DNA of 64,000 nt from Iris pallida (lineage: Eukaryota; Streptophyta; Magnoliopsida; Asparagales; Iridaceae), in the NCBI GenBank assembly GCA_029216955.1, contig JANAVB010016199.1, positions 11,639,714 to 11,703,713 on the forward strand. The letters are read 5' to 3'. The notes under the pieces were generated by a model, which did not search any database, was not told the DNA's origin, and saw only the letters and a list, made by a program, of their open reading frames with translations. How positions within the stretch are numbered: the stretch's first letter is position 1; each line of letters begins with the position of its first letter. Positions 22,912-33,741 of this stretch are shown piece after piece. A program made the translations under genes and the position numbers.

Positions 22912-24052
22912 ACGTTAGTTCGACGTAGCTTCCGGACAGTCCCTTACGAGGTGATCTCTTTTGCCGCACGCGAAACATACTCTGTGCTTAAGTCGGCACT
23001 CAGTGTCCAGGTGCCCGTCCATGTGGCAGAAATTGCAGACCATCCGCTCCTTCGTCTGGTTGCCGCGATATTGACGCTTATGTGCGTTGTTGCCTCCCGT
23101 ATTACTATGGCGTTTGTTATTAAAGTAAACAGCGCCGGTAGTAGTAGGAGGGTACTCGAACTCCAGACGGATGGCATGGTTGAGTGCCTCGCCCACAGTT
23201 TTGTATTCCGGCACCGAGATATGAGCACGGACACGGGAACGCAGGCCCACTACAAATCGTTTTGCTTGACTTGCAGTGGTAGGTAAGTAGTCTCCAGCAA
23301 ACTTGGCCAGTTTGTTGAATTTGGCCGCATATTGTCGTACAGTCATATTCCCCTACGTCAACTGCATAAACTCGTTTTCTTTTTCCTGTCGTATGGCTGC
23401 AGAAAGATGTTCGTTCTCGAACGCGTTTCTGAATGTCGCCCATGAGATCGCCGTCGTCTCGTCTTTACGTCGAATAGCCCGCTTCTGCACAGCCCACCAA
23501 TCGTGCGCGTTCATTCGAAGTAAAAGTTGAGCACACGCGACTTTCTTCGAGTCCTTGACACCCAGAAGCTCGAACTTGTCTTCCAGCTCCTCCAACCAGT
23601 CGATCGCCACGGAGGGATCTTCTGTGCCGTTGAAGGAAGTGCGGCAGCTTTTCGTGAATTTTGACACGTCGAAATTAGAACTTCTCGGTGCTGCAGGTGA
23701 GAGCACGGGCACCTCTGGTTCGGCTTCGTTGGATCGAACCGCAGGCTGGAATTGTTGTTATTGCCCATGACCGACTGTACGATCTACTGGAGGGTATTCA
23801 GCTGCTGCTGCTGCAGCTTGAATTGAGCCTCGAACCGATTCTCAAATTGAGTCTGACGAGCCTCCGCTTGCTGATGATGGAGCTCGTTTTGACGTTGCTG
23901 CATTTCAAGCATCTGCAGCATACGTTGCATCGGGTCGCCGGAAGGTCCGGCTATGGTAGGCGTCATTCCCGTTGGGTTGACGGAATGCTCGGGTCTAGAA
24001 GCACTCGAGCCGCTGGAAGCGCTCGTCTCGTCTTCCGTCTGAGCTCCCGAAA
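22912..24052 (-). pseudogene. T5 gag
   Basis: The N-terminal part (23784-24052) is Gln-rich with coiled-coil character (MLQMLEMQQRQNEL). The Retrotrans_gag core lies at 23353-23712, including DPSVAIDWLEELEDKF. Near 22965-23020 there are two CCHC knuckles (CNFCHMDGHLDTEC and CFACGKRDHLVRDC). Stops sit at about 23784 and 22912, and the frame shifts near 23350. No ATG is found at the head of the frame. It opens directly behind a strong 3' splice site (pyrimidine run then CTGCAG at 24053-24058). Confidence 0.88.
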
Positions 24053-24080
24053 CTGCAGGGAAAAGAAAAGGCAACTCTCG
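24053..24080 (-). promoter_or_regulatory. Putative 3' splice site at the start of T5 gag
   Basis: On the minus strand TTGCCTTTTCTTTTCCCTGCAG leads straight into the gag frame, with a pyrimidine-rich tract and CAG. The gag frame has no ATG of its own here, so the start codon may come from an upstream exon in the LTR. Confidence 0.5.
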
Positions 24081-24187
24081 TTAGTTTCAGAAAATATACT
24101 GGGTTCAGCGTATGGAACAACTCTTCTCATCGACACGAGGTCAACGGTTGGAGACTAGAACTCGACACTGGAGGCCAAGGACGTAAA

Positions 24188-24204
24188 GCCGTGCTCTGAT
24201 ACCA
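24188..24204 (-). other. T5 primer-binding site, tRNA-Met(i)
   Basis: TGGTATCAGAGCACGGC on the minus strand begins 3 nt inside the 5' LTR. It starts with the standard complement of plant initiator tRNA-Met. Confidence 0.85.
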
Positions 24205-24207
24205 TTA

Positions 24208-25819
24208 TGTCACGCCCCGATTCCGTCGAATCGATAGTCGTCCCCCGGGCATGATGCCGTGCAAACCTAATTTGCGATCGCACAAGGCCTAGTCATAAGG
24301 TAATCCGAGACACGAGATCTAAGAGAGTACTAAGACAAATTGATACACACAATAAGTAAAGAAAACTTGATCTTTATTGATAATGAACATCTTTTACAGA
24401 CTCCGATACAAGACTCATTACTGCATGGGCTACAACATGACTCGATTACAAAAGAGTGGCGATGAGATAGTCGTTCCATACATTGCACACATCCCTCAAT
24501 GTACACAAGTACTCCATTGACCTGGATGGGAGGGACGCTGAGTCATTTTCCTTGGACTGTCGAGAGCCTTCAAAAGTGGAGTCGCAGAGTAAGTCTTCAA
24601 CGCACGGCCGAAGCTTCAAAAGTCAAGAACGCCGCCGAGCTAGCTGGCACGTCCTTCCTGGTTCGCGGGACCTGCAAAGAGCGAGGATCAGCACGAAACA
24701 CATGTACTGGTGAATGGCTAATTAAATCCAAGCTCTGCATTTGATTCAAGAAGTTTCGTAAACATGTTAGCTAGCTTTTCAATGATCTTTCTAACCATCC
24801 TGTTCGATTTGCATGTTAACATGTTTTGAGGCAAGCATATAAAATTGAATATCATTAAGCAACTATCATGTTCCTTCCGTATCCCGTGCACCTGTTAAGC
24901 AGTGAAGGGGGTATGAAGGCCACTGGCAATGTCAAGCCATCGCGGACTATAGCATTTGGTTAGACGACGCCCCTTTCGCGTCAGGTAGCGAGCCCTGTGC
25001 GAAAGTGCCCGCATATCTCGTGCCGATGAAGGGTTGGGCAACCGTTCGAGGAAACTTCACCTTGTCGACAAGTTGTCCAATGACCGTTTTCCTTTGGACT
25101 TAGTTGATTTGCTTACTTGACCGTATCGTTGCGATAAACGTTAATCGATTCATTCATTGTTTTGCATAGGCTAAGTGGATTTGCGTAAGAAACACGTTTT
25201 CTATTTTCAAAACCGGCAGTTTGATAGCAAGTGTTTCGTGAAGAATCGTGCCACGATTTCTTTGATTCTATACTATTATGACAAGCATTCATTTACTTCA
25301 CATATTGAGTTTGAAGTAGAGGGACGAGATGAAGGAGGTCAGCCACTCGCCTTAGCCTTGTTTCAAGCGAGCGACCGGTTGGCTGCGCTGACGTCGCCTA
25401 CACGATCACCTGCAATCGCATAAGCAACTGATTAGAACACTGTATAACTCAAGGATATTCGATATGAATTGGAAGCTCGAAAATGCGTCACGAAAACCCA
25501 TCGAAAATATTCATGAAAAATGCATTCACGAAAACCAAAGCCAAAGCCAAATCAAGTGCGACATGAAAACCAGAGCAACGGAAGGTCTCTTCCGACTCAG
25601 CCGCAGAGCCAATCCTCGAGGCGCAACCCGCTGAATATGGGACTTGGTTCCGAAGAAGACATTCCATAACGAGGAATGGATCTTAATTCAACCGTTCCCG
25701 TTCGATCGACTCGGTCGATCTCGACCTATCGGTCCTGACCGAATCGATAGCGACAGTGTTCCTTTCTCGCGCACCCCGTGGACAGAGTACGGGGCACGAT
25801 GTAGGGACGGGGCACTACA
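24208..25819 (-). repeat. T5 5' LTR
   Basis: Partner of 17681-19340. It is followed by the second TSD copy TCTCG (25820-25824). Confidence 0.94.
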
Positions 25820-25824
25820 TCTCG

Positions 25825-25834
25825 TGTTGTGACA
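25825..25834 (+). repeat. T2 5' LTR, last 10 bp
   Basis: TGTTGTGACA, the end of the T2 LTR, resumes directly after the T5 TSD. Confidence 0.8.
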
Positions 25835-25843
25835 CGTTTTTAG

Positions 25844-25861
25844 TGGTGGCCCATGCAGGTC
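25844..25861 (+). other. T2 primer-binding site, tRNA-Ile type
   Basis: TGGTGGCCCATGCAGGTC lies 9 nt inside the LTR. It is the exact complement of the 3' end of plant tRNA-Ile(AAU), including CCA, as I recall that tRNA. T8 and T9 have the identical site at the identical distance. Confidence 0.75.
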
Positions 25862-26633
25862 GAGAGTCGCATTAGTACGATATCGTATTAGCACAACGAC
25901 TTAGTTGTACTACTACGAGCCTGCGATTTAGTGTAGGAAGTAAGGTATTAGAATAAGAGGATACTCAATCACAGTTAGAATACCTTGAGAGATTCCTGGG
26001 ATGACCCTTGAGAATCTCATTATAAACTATCTCAAGATTCGATTCCATCAGTTACTTCCTACCTTCCTTGTTCGTTGGTGAATTTGATTCTTGGTGTTCA
26101 TTGCTGATTTAATTTTATACCAAAATAAATCATATGGGCTAGGTCACGTCAGTTATGGAATCTAGAGTCTTCTACAGTCATATTAGCTGGTATGGAGAGG
26201 ACATATAGTCTGATTTTGGATATATTTCTCGGGTGTAGAAATTTAAGGTTTTCGCAGCCAAGCTAGCGGCAATGCGAAAATTTTAAATACCATTATTCTA
26301 GAGATATGTACCTTAGTCGCAGACTCTATGGTTTATCGTAGCCTTGCTTACTAGTATAACGAGGATTCTGAGTATCATGATTTTGCACAGACGCATATGA
26401 TTATCAGATTGTATCTTGAGAAGGTTCTTAAACATATCATCCCTACCTTCTGTTTCAGTCTTTTAAAAAAAAATTTGTTTTGTTTCATCATCAATTAACT
26501 TAGGAGTAGGGATAGTTTAGTTATTTAGTCTAATCCCTTGTAGAACTTCATTTAGATATAATTCTTTCATAATACAATGAATTGATGACTTGTGATAGGT
26601 CTTTATCTTAGAGATGATAGTATAGCTCTGACA
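25862..26633 (+). other. T2 interior, left part, non-coding
   Basis: No ORF or family motif. There is no gag start where T8 has one. It ends at the MULE target TTAGAACAA (26634-26642). Confidence 0.7.
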
Positions 26634-26642
26634 TTAGAACAA

Positions 26643-26760
26643 CATAAAATTTCATCCCAAGGAATGAAATTATAGGAATTTGCGCTGAACGGAACGATTT
26701 TTGTAAAATTGCAAAGTCAAGGACACAACTCCAATTGAGTTCTCTTGGCGGCTTGGAGGG
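26643..26760. repeat. T6 left terminal inverted repeat
   Basis: Pairs with 30570-30719. The match extends through AAAGTCAAGGACACAACTCC and into a GGCGGCTTG block. Confidence 0.9.
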
Positions 26761-26869
26761 GGGCCTCCAAGTGAGTTGGGGGGGGGAGGGCCTTCAACGG
26801 CTAGTTTCCATTCTTCTTTTCTTTCTTTCTTTCTTTCTTCTTCTGCTTTCTCAACGGCTGCTTTCTTTC

Positions 26870-27535
26870 TTCGTCGTTTTGAGCATTGGATTACAGCGTA
26901 TTCTCCTTGTCCCAGATTCGATATTAACACTTCTAATCTTGCTGAATGTTTTAACAATTGGATTAAGAAGTTACGTGATAAACCAATAACGATACTTCTC
27001 GATGGTATTAGAGCCAAGATTATCACACTTCATGAAAAGAATAGAAACGCTGCTGAAAAGATAGAAACAAGTTTTTGTCCGAGAATATTGAAAACTATGG
27101 CTAATATTATCAAAGAAAGAACTCATATAGAGATATTAGCATTTAATGGCTATACATATGAAGTGATGGATCGTGCAACAAGTAGAACATACGTTGTACG
27201 GTTAGACGATAGTTCTTGTACATGTGGTAGACGTATCATACTTATATTCCATGTATACATGTATGTTTTGTGTGTAGATATTATAATTTTAATTTTGAAA
27301 GATTTTATCATTCACTATTTTCAACTGCAAACTTACGAAATTCTCGTACCCTACCAGATTCAAGCACCCTAGGTAAGAGGAGAAATTGGAGTACCATCGG
27401 TTCGACGTAATGTCGGCAGACCAAAGAAGCATCGTATAAAATCTCGGGAAGAATCGACACGAGAGAATCGTTGCAGTAACTGTGGTGCAATGGGACACAA
27501 CCGAAGAAGATGTACCAGCCAGCCAAGAGAGTGAT
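26870..27535 (+). pseudogene. T6 MULE transposase, C-terminal remnant
   Basis: The readable part starts near 26900 with FDINTSNLAECFNNWI, the C-terminal side of the MULE transposase, and goes on to a SWIM-like zinc finger start (SSCTCGR near 27215). Its C-x-H half is missing. After a break, 27400-27535 has NVGRPKKHRIKSRE and a CCHC knuckle (CSNCGAMGHNRRRC), as is usual at the end of these proteins. The DDE catalytic core and the whole N-terminus are absent; the sequence upstream is a Ser/Phe-rich TTTC repeat. The element could not have moved by its own transposase. Confidence 0.82.
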
Positions 27536-27804
27536 GCAAAGACAAGAATTCAAAAGTTCATTTTACTGCTACTACCCAAAGACAATAGTTCTCGAGTTCA
27601 TTTTATCATACTTGTTTGCATACAAGAGTTCATTTTACTACTACTACTTAAAGACAAGATATTGTAATTTTACTACAACTTTTTTGCAATCTATCTAGAT
27701 CTTCGAGTAATTCTATGATAAGCTAGTCTTGCAACACTACTTAGGCTTATACTACTCCTTTTGCCTGCAGTATCATCCCCTCTCGCCTCCTCCTCCTCCT
27801 CCTC

Positions 27805-30225
27805 CTACTTCTCCTCCTGGTTATCATCAGTCTCCTGCTCTGCCTGAGTCTGAGTAGGAACCGGTGCTGATGGAGTGGACAGAAGTTGGATGTACATCTC
27901 CATACTTGGAAAATCAGATCCCTCCCCAGGGTAGTACTGACTACTCTCCCGAGGGTAGTACTGACTTCTCTCCCCAGGGTAGTAGTGACTACTCTCCCCA
28001 GGGTAGTACTGACTACTCTTTCCAGCTTGGTACCGAGTAGATCCCTCCGCAGGGTAGTACTGAGTAAGTTGCTCTCCAGGAATTTCCTCAGCTTCCTCTT
28101 GCTGAGGAGCTTCGTCCTCTCCAGCAGCGTTCCTCCTACGGCGCGAGTGTCTCCGTCGTACAACGCCGCTTGGATAATTTGCCGGAAGACGCAACTGTAC
28201 TGGAGGCATCTCGGGGTCCCGTCCAAGGCCTAGGCGATCAACACGTTCTACTAGTTCCTACATAAGTGCTCGACTATGCTGCAAGCATTCCAAGGTCTCT
28301 GGTTGTTAGAAAGATTGTTGGTATTGATCAGTCTGAAATATGATAGCAGTTGATAAGAAATGATTGTATTCGTGGTTTTTAATATCTAACTTAGGGTTTA
28401 ATCATACCAAATCAGATATCCCATTAACCAAAGCACGCAAACTAGAATCGTCAATGGCTCTGCATTTGAACCTGGGTTCCTCATAATCATAGACTCTGTT
28501 TACAACTCGAGGAGATCCCCACCATTTCCTATAAGTGTAGTCACCCATGTCTGCGTAACATAGAAGAATATTAACAAAATTGGACGAAATTGAGTAAGTC
28601 ATAATTGGACGAAAAATTTACTTACAATCATCCGGAGATTGGATTACTGGAGACATGTTCCTCACGCTATAATTGTCAAATCGACGATTCCATTTAACAA
28701 TTGTAGCATTGATTCTACTCATTGCATTAGATGGAGCATAATTGATTGAGGGCGGATCATCTGGAATTATCTGTCTCCTTCTGAATTGTCGAAGAACACG
28801 ATCTCCCGGATGATACATTATATACCGATCGTATATAATATACGATCTATACATACTATACCAATATGACAGTCTTTTTATTTTTGGATCATTTTCTGTA
28901 ATTGTATATGGTGTCCATGCCACCTGTTTAACGACAATGTATGAATAAGTACAACAATTTAAAGTCATTCATCAAATAATTAAATCATTACCTCACTATA
29001 CTGCAATATATCAAATTGTTCACGATAAAGTGAGACAGCCTTGTATTGACAATGTTGTTGATCTACAACATCCGTCGACCAACGTATAGCAACAGGAAAG
29101 ACTCCAAGATCACTAGTTACACTGGTAACCGGTCTACCATTATAGAAGTGCTCGTACGACCAGACCTACAACAAATATAGTAAAAAAATTCAGTACAAAG
29201 TAAATACAATGAAATACAAATACTCATGCGAGTCTTCTTACCTGAACAAGTGACATACATCCACAAATACTCTTACAGGTTTTCATAGTAAACAATTCAG
29301 TCAGCATTGCATAGAGATATGCTAAAGCAGCAGCTCCCCATGCATGACTAGTTGGTTTGGTCAAATCAGCTAAAAATGGTAGAAGTCACACATTAACCGT
29401 ATTTCCATTTGCGTCGAAAAAGAGAATAGCACCACATAAAGCGAGCAAGTATGCTCTAGTACACTGAATAATCTAAAAAAAAAGAAAGCAAATCTTTTGC
29501 TAAATACTAAATAAATCCTTACAAATATTACTAATTAAAATACGTACCCGTATATCATCTACGACAACCGTCTCGTTGTCCATGGTGTAATTTAAATCCA
29601 TGAAGTTTCCACGAAGCCATAGAGACATAACTCCGAGATAAGTAGTAATCAGATTAGATGGAGTAGATTGTTGGTTGAAATATATTGGGTCTCCTGTAAT
29701 AGGCAATCCTAATATGTTTGCGACATCACATAACGTGATCGTCATCTCCCCTACTGGAAGTTGGAAAGTGTTACGTTCGGGCCACCAACGTTCAGCAAGA
29801 CTTAAAATAAGATGAACGTCGTGAATGAGAAATTTAATTTGGTCTAAATATTGAAACCCGAAAGATTGGACCAGGGCCTTTTGGGCGTCATTTAAAACCT
29901 GTGTTATATCGTCTCTCTTTCCGCCAATTTTCATGCTCCCGGAGACGTAATTCCCGATCATGATCAAATAACTGTTAAAATTTTCAAAATTAACATTTAA
30001 AATGTATTAGATAACTACTAACTAAAATGGACATTTTCACAATTTAATTTAAGACAACATAGTAAAAACAGGACAATCGACCTAATATATTATTTATTAA
30101 AATTATTGAAATAAAATAAATTACCTCTCCAGTAAATATTTTATCGGATATATGATTTTTTCGTTGCTTCTTAATCAACTCCGTGTCAGTCCACCGGGAA
30201 TACGACCATCATTTTCGTTCGCCAT
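27805..30225 (-). pseudogene. Plant mobile domain (PMD, MAIN-like) gene, seven exons, nonsense-mutated
   Basis: Exons inferred from GT-AG junctions and frame: 30125-30225, 29548-29971, 29242-29472, 28992-29165, 28626-28923, 28408-28550 and 27805-28332. Exon 2 has the PMD signature: WWPERNTFQLPVGEMTITL followed by a short DVANILGLPI motif. Exons 3 to 5 continue the fold (LADLTKPTSHAWGAAALAYL). The last exon encodes five or more repeats like SQYYPGE near 27920-28060 and an acidic tail ending DNQEEK. Lesions are a frameshift in exon 1, a TGA in exon 3 and a TAA and TAG in exon 7. PMD proteins such as MAIN act in silencing and genome stability, and PMD is also often mobilised by transposons. Confidence 0.82.
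27910..28070 (-). repeat. YYPGE-coding short tandem repeat
   Basis: A 24-bp DNA unit coding for SQYYPGES-like octapeptides repeats about six times within the last PMD exon. Confidence 0.85.
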
Positions 30226-30569
30226 CTGCTATGAATGTGGAGAAAGGAGAGCTCAAAGCTTGGTTGGGATTCTGGAGAAGAAGATGAGGAGTTGAGTTTA
30301 TGAAGAATATGAGGATTACTTGAGATTATATAGAGGAGAGGTAGCCCATTATTTTGAAAAAAAACAGCAACAACCCCCACCTCCCGAATTGAAAACAATG
30401 GACAGCCCCCCCCTAAACAATGGCCAGCATCACAAAACAATGGGCTGCCTCCCTCATAAAAAATAATGGGCAGCCACAAACAATTCCCTCCCCCACACAT
30501 GCGGCCACAAACAATCCCCCCAGCCTCTCCCACAAACAATTCCCCCCCCAAACCGCCAACTCACTTGGA
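30226..30569. other. T6 upstream region of the PMD gene
   Basis: A C-rich stretch on the plus strand (about 30360-30560) with several copies of an ACAA-C-tract motif such as AACAATGG and ACAATTCCCTCC. An apparent 121-aa ORF on the minus strand is this low-complexity sequence. It probably holds the PMD promoter. Confidence 0.5.
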
Positions 30570-30719
30570 GGCGCCCCCTTCAAGCCGCCAAGTGAGTAGG
30601 AGTCTCCATATGGAGACTCCAACTCACTTGGAGTTGTGTCCTTGACTTTGCAATTTTGCAAAAATTATCCCGTTCAGCGCAAATTCCTATAATTTCGTCC
30701 CTTGGGATAAATTTTTCTG
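30570..30719. repeat. T6 right terminal inverted repeat
   Basis: Pairs with the left end. It contains the perfect palindrome GAGTCTCCATATGGAGACTC (30600-30619), which is missing from the left repeat. Confidence 0.9.
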
Positions 30720-30728
30720 TTAGAACAA

Positions 30729-31759
30729 TAACCCTTTTAGTTAAATCCCGGTTGTGTATGATTACCAGTTTTCGTATAGGATGTTAGTCTGCTCAGGAGG
30801 TAGTGACCCCTCCGACTGATCATAAGGATAGTAGGATGTATATATTGATGGTTAGAACAGTAATATTTCATAGGTATACTTTAGAAGTAACAAGAATATT
30901 CGAGGTCGGTTTGTTTTTGTGAACTAGAATAATTTTAGGTTATTGTTTCTCGAGATATTTCACTTAAGATTGTGATGCTAAACTTAGGAATTTAGGAATG
31001 AAGAAGAGAATCTAACTGTAATACGATGATGATACAAAATTGAATAAGATATTGGTAAGAGGATGACTAGGAACAGAGTGAACACAAAGATTTTGAGTTA
31101 TAGGAAAAATTTAAAGATTTGGTGGAGATTTTAAAAATTTTAGAAAGATGATATTGAAGGTGTATGTGAAGGAAATACGAAGGTTAATTTTATAATAGAG
31201 AACAAGTTCCTGCATGACATAGTAGTATTAGCTTCGAATAATTTTGAGGACAGTGATTTGAACAAGTTTGAGGGTTTCATAAACTTTGATTTAGAGATTT
31301 TGGATCCAAGTTAGGACAAGGTGTAGGAATTTAAATTTCGGATGATTAAGTTGATAGGGGAGAATAAGATCAAAAAGAAGGAAGAAAAGTTTTAACAAGA
31401 GCATAATTCATGAGAAATGCCATGGGGATTTAGGCCCCGCCTCTAGGAGTGAGTTCTAGCCACCAGACCTAGTTGGAGGTGAGTTCTGACCTAGACCTTA
31501 GCATGTCTTTGATGAATTGATGCACCCTATTATTGCCTGTATGATTTGATACCTTGTTACTGCCTAGTGCTGTAGTATGACTAGTATAGCTAGATGAGAC
31601 CCCAGATTGATATTGTATATCATGACCATTGTAGGTTATTCTCTCAAATTGAATGATTTAGATAGAGTTTTCTGAGACCACGATTGTTGGGGACGTGACC
31701 CTTAGAGGAGTACGACCAACCTAAATTTCGAGGACAAAATTTTCTAAGGGAGGAAGACT
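30729..31759 (+). other. T2 interior, right part, non-coding, ending in the polypurine tract
   Basis: No coding frame. Near the end CTAAATTTCGAGGACAAAAT and the purine tract AAGGGAGGAAGACT (31746-31759) stand right before the 3' LTR. This is the usual 3' signature of chromovirus-type Ty3/gypsy elements. Confidence 0.75.
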
Positions 31760-33312
31760 TGTAACCACCACTTTTCTAAAACAAGGGTTATTTTGAAACT
31801 TTTGTAAATTGATCATGTTAATGATTTATTCGTGAATTTAGATTATTTTTATACCATTTAATTAGATGTATTATGGTTTTGGCCTTTTGCTAGTGTAACC
31901 TTAGAGCTACTTAGCCTAGAGACTAACCATGACCATGGAGACCTAATCATGTGATTAGATTAGCTAATTACCACTTTTTAGGCTAAGGGTATTTTGGTCA
32001 TTTGTGACATTTGAATTAATTAATAATGTGCTAATTGAAATATTAAGCCTTAACCTAGAAGTAACCCTAATCTAGATATGATCATGAGCCTAGATATTTC
32101 ATTAGTAGCTTCCAACTAGATGACAAGGTTAGTAATATCTAGATATTATAGCTAAGTAGATATTTAGCTTCAAATCCACTTGTCATGACCAGCCAACAAG
32201 ATGATTAGGACTAGCCTAATTGAACTTTAGTTAGTCTCTATCTATATTAGAAGAATTAGTTAGAAGGCTTAATTAATTCTTCTAATTAGGAAGAGAGGTT
32301 TAATCCCTAACTTGTCATGACTAAAGAGAGGGGTGTAGTGGACCTTTCCCCTTGCCCAAAACCCCAATCCTAACATCGTATGGTAGCCCACATTTTTATA
32401 AAGTCCCACTTCATCTTCTTCCTCTTTCCATTTTTATTTCAAATCCCAATTTAGGAGCTTTTTTCTCCAAATTGCTCCTACACCCAAATTTTCTTCAAAT
32501 TGAGCCAAATTCGTTTCATTCTCTCCCCCCTTGGAGAGGAGAAGCCTCTATTGGCTAGCTAAGAAGGGATTGGAAGGATTTGGAGCCTTGAAGATTGGTG
32601 GAGATCTAGATCTAGGAATTTTACATTGGAAATCCATCTCCCTTTTGGTATGAGCTCTCTAAACCTTTCAATTTCATTTTATTAGTGTAACTACATTCAT
32701 TTAGTACCCCACTTGTATTAGGATACCATTACAGAGGAGTTGAGGCCCTCATCTTCCTATTTGAAGGTTTTTCTATTTTATTTTGATACAAATTGGGGGA
32801 AATCGAATTTGTGACCACCAAGTGTTCGATACGTGTCCCCAAAGAAACTTTTGTGTCCTTTTTAAGTCGGGATTGGGTGTTTGTGTCCTAAATAGGATAC
32901 ATGGTATTGCGTCAAGGTATCTCATGATACTCATGGTTAGATTTTGGTATAAACATGTGTTTCTTTTGTCCCAAAATAACCAAAATTTGTCATAATATTT
33001 ATCCATATTTGATATCAAGATGTCAAGTGCCAAGAGTAGGATGAGTGAGTCCATGTGTGTATGATTGGTAGGGTATGGTAAGCATATGATATCTTGGGAC
33101 AATTTTGATAGGTAATGGAATAGAATGGTATATTGATATATAGGTATATAATATAGGTAAAGGGTAAATGTTAAATATGGGTAAAGGACATATTGGTATA
33201 TGTTATGGATAGATAAAGATAATGGTATATGTGACATACAATGGATACATCTATGGATATATAAAAGATAAATTGGTTAAAGTAATCTTAGATAGTAGGT
33301 AACTAGTAGGGA

Positions 33313-33410
<98 letters not shown>

Positions 33411-33415
33411 TACAT

Positions 33416-33489
<74 letters not shown>

Positions 33490-33668
33490 TATTGGAATAT
33501 ATATATATATATATGAGTATTGGAATATAGATATATGTATAGACATATGTTATATGAGTTTAGATATTCCTATATGCCTATATAGTTATATAGGTTGGTC
33601 TATATTTTTTTTTTGTGAGAGGTATTTATTTACATATAGTATTATATAGAGGGTAGCCTATATATATA

Positions 33669-33741
<73 letters not shown>
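31760..33741 (+). repeat. T2 3' LTR, truncated by T7
   Basis: Begins TGTAACCACC and parallels 6089-7345, then jumps at 33003 to the equivalent of 9655. About 2.3 kb of the 5' LTR sequence (including T3) is missing here. It ends in long (TA)n tracts. A TATA box is retained near 32394-32403. Confidence 0.88.
33315..33486. repeat. (TA)n microsatellites
   Basis: Two long runs, 33315-33408 and 33419-33486, separated by CTTACATAAA. More short runs follow up to 33513, and another at 33659-33741. ORFs of Tyr-Ile repeats here are artefacts. Confidence 0.95.

Larger units (their letters stand above)
17681..25819 (-). mobile_element. T5: chromodomain Ty3/gypsy (Tekay/Del-like), decayed
   Basis: LTRs at 17681-19340 and 24208-25819 bound a minus-strand gag-pol. 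TSD TCTCG is present at 17676-17680 and 25820-25824. On the minus strand the LTR runs TGTAGTGCCCC ... GGGGCGTGACA. The primer site is canonical initiator Met. The element carries at least five in-frame stops, several of them CGA to TGA or CAA/CAG to TAA/TAG, which points to methylcytosine decay in silenced DNA. Confidence 0.95.
26643..30719. mobile_element. T6: Mutator-like element carrying a plant mobile domain gene
   Basis: The ends are inverted repeats of roughly 100 bp or more (CATAAAATTTCATCCC on the left against CAGAAAAATTTATCCC read from the right). Both contain the stretch GAATTTGCGCTGAACGG. The flanks are a perfect 9-bp duplication TTAGAACAA (26634-26642 and 30720-30728), the hallmark length for Mutator elements. 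Inside are a transposase remnant (plus) and a seven-exon plant mobile domain gene (minus) arranged tail to tail. Both are broken. Confidence 0.93.
6089..33741 (+). mobile_element. T2: giant-LTR non-autonomous Ty3/gypsy element, host of most of the nest
   Basis: The 5' LTR starts TGTAACCACC at 6089 and ends TGTGACA at 25834, interrupted by T3, T4 and T5. The 3' LTR begins with the same TGTAACCACC at 31760, directly after a purine tract. The reconstructed 5' LTR is about 4 kb. The interior (25835-31759, less the T6 MULE) is under 2 kb and has no gag or pol, so this copy needed enzymes from another element. The 3' LTR is cut by the T7 LINE at 33741 and its remainder must lie beyond the right edge. 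The other T2 end, and hence its TSD, is not in view; the left flank is CTTAG. Confidence 0.85.

Noticed and set aside
26735..26989. 84-aa ORF with membrane-like Leu/Phe stretch in T6
   Set aside because: Out of frame with the transposase remnant and made of a TTTC repeat.
30186..30551. 121-aa Gly/Cys-rich ORF upstream of the PMD gene
   Set aside because: Low-complexity promoter sequence; overlaps the PMD start in another frame.
33277..33546. 89-aa Tyr/Ile-repeat ORF and similar ones at 7651 and 9132
   Set aside because: Translation of (TA)n.
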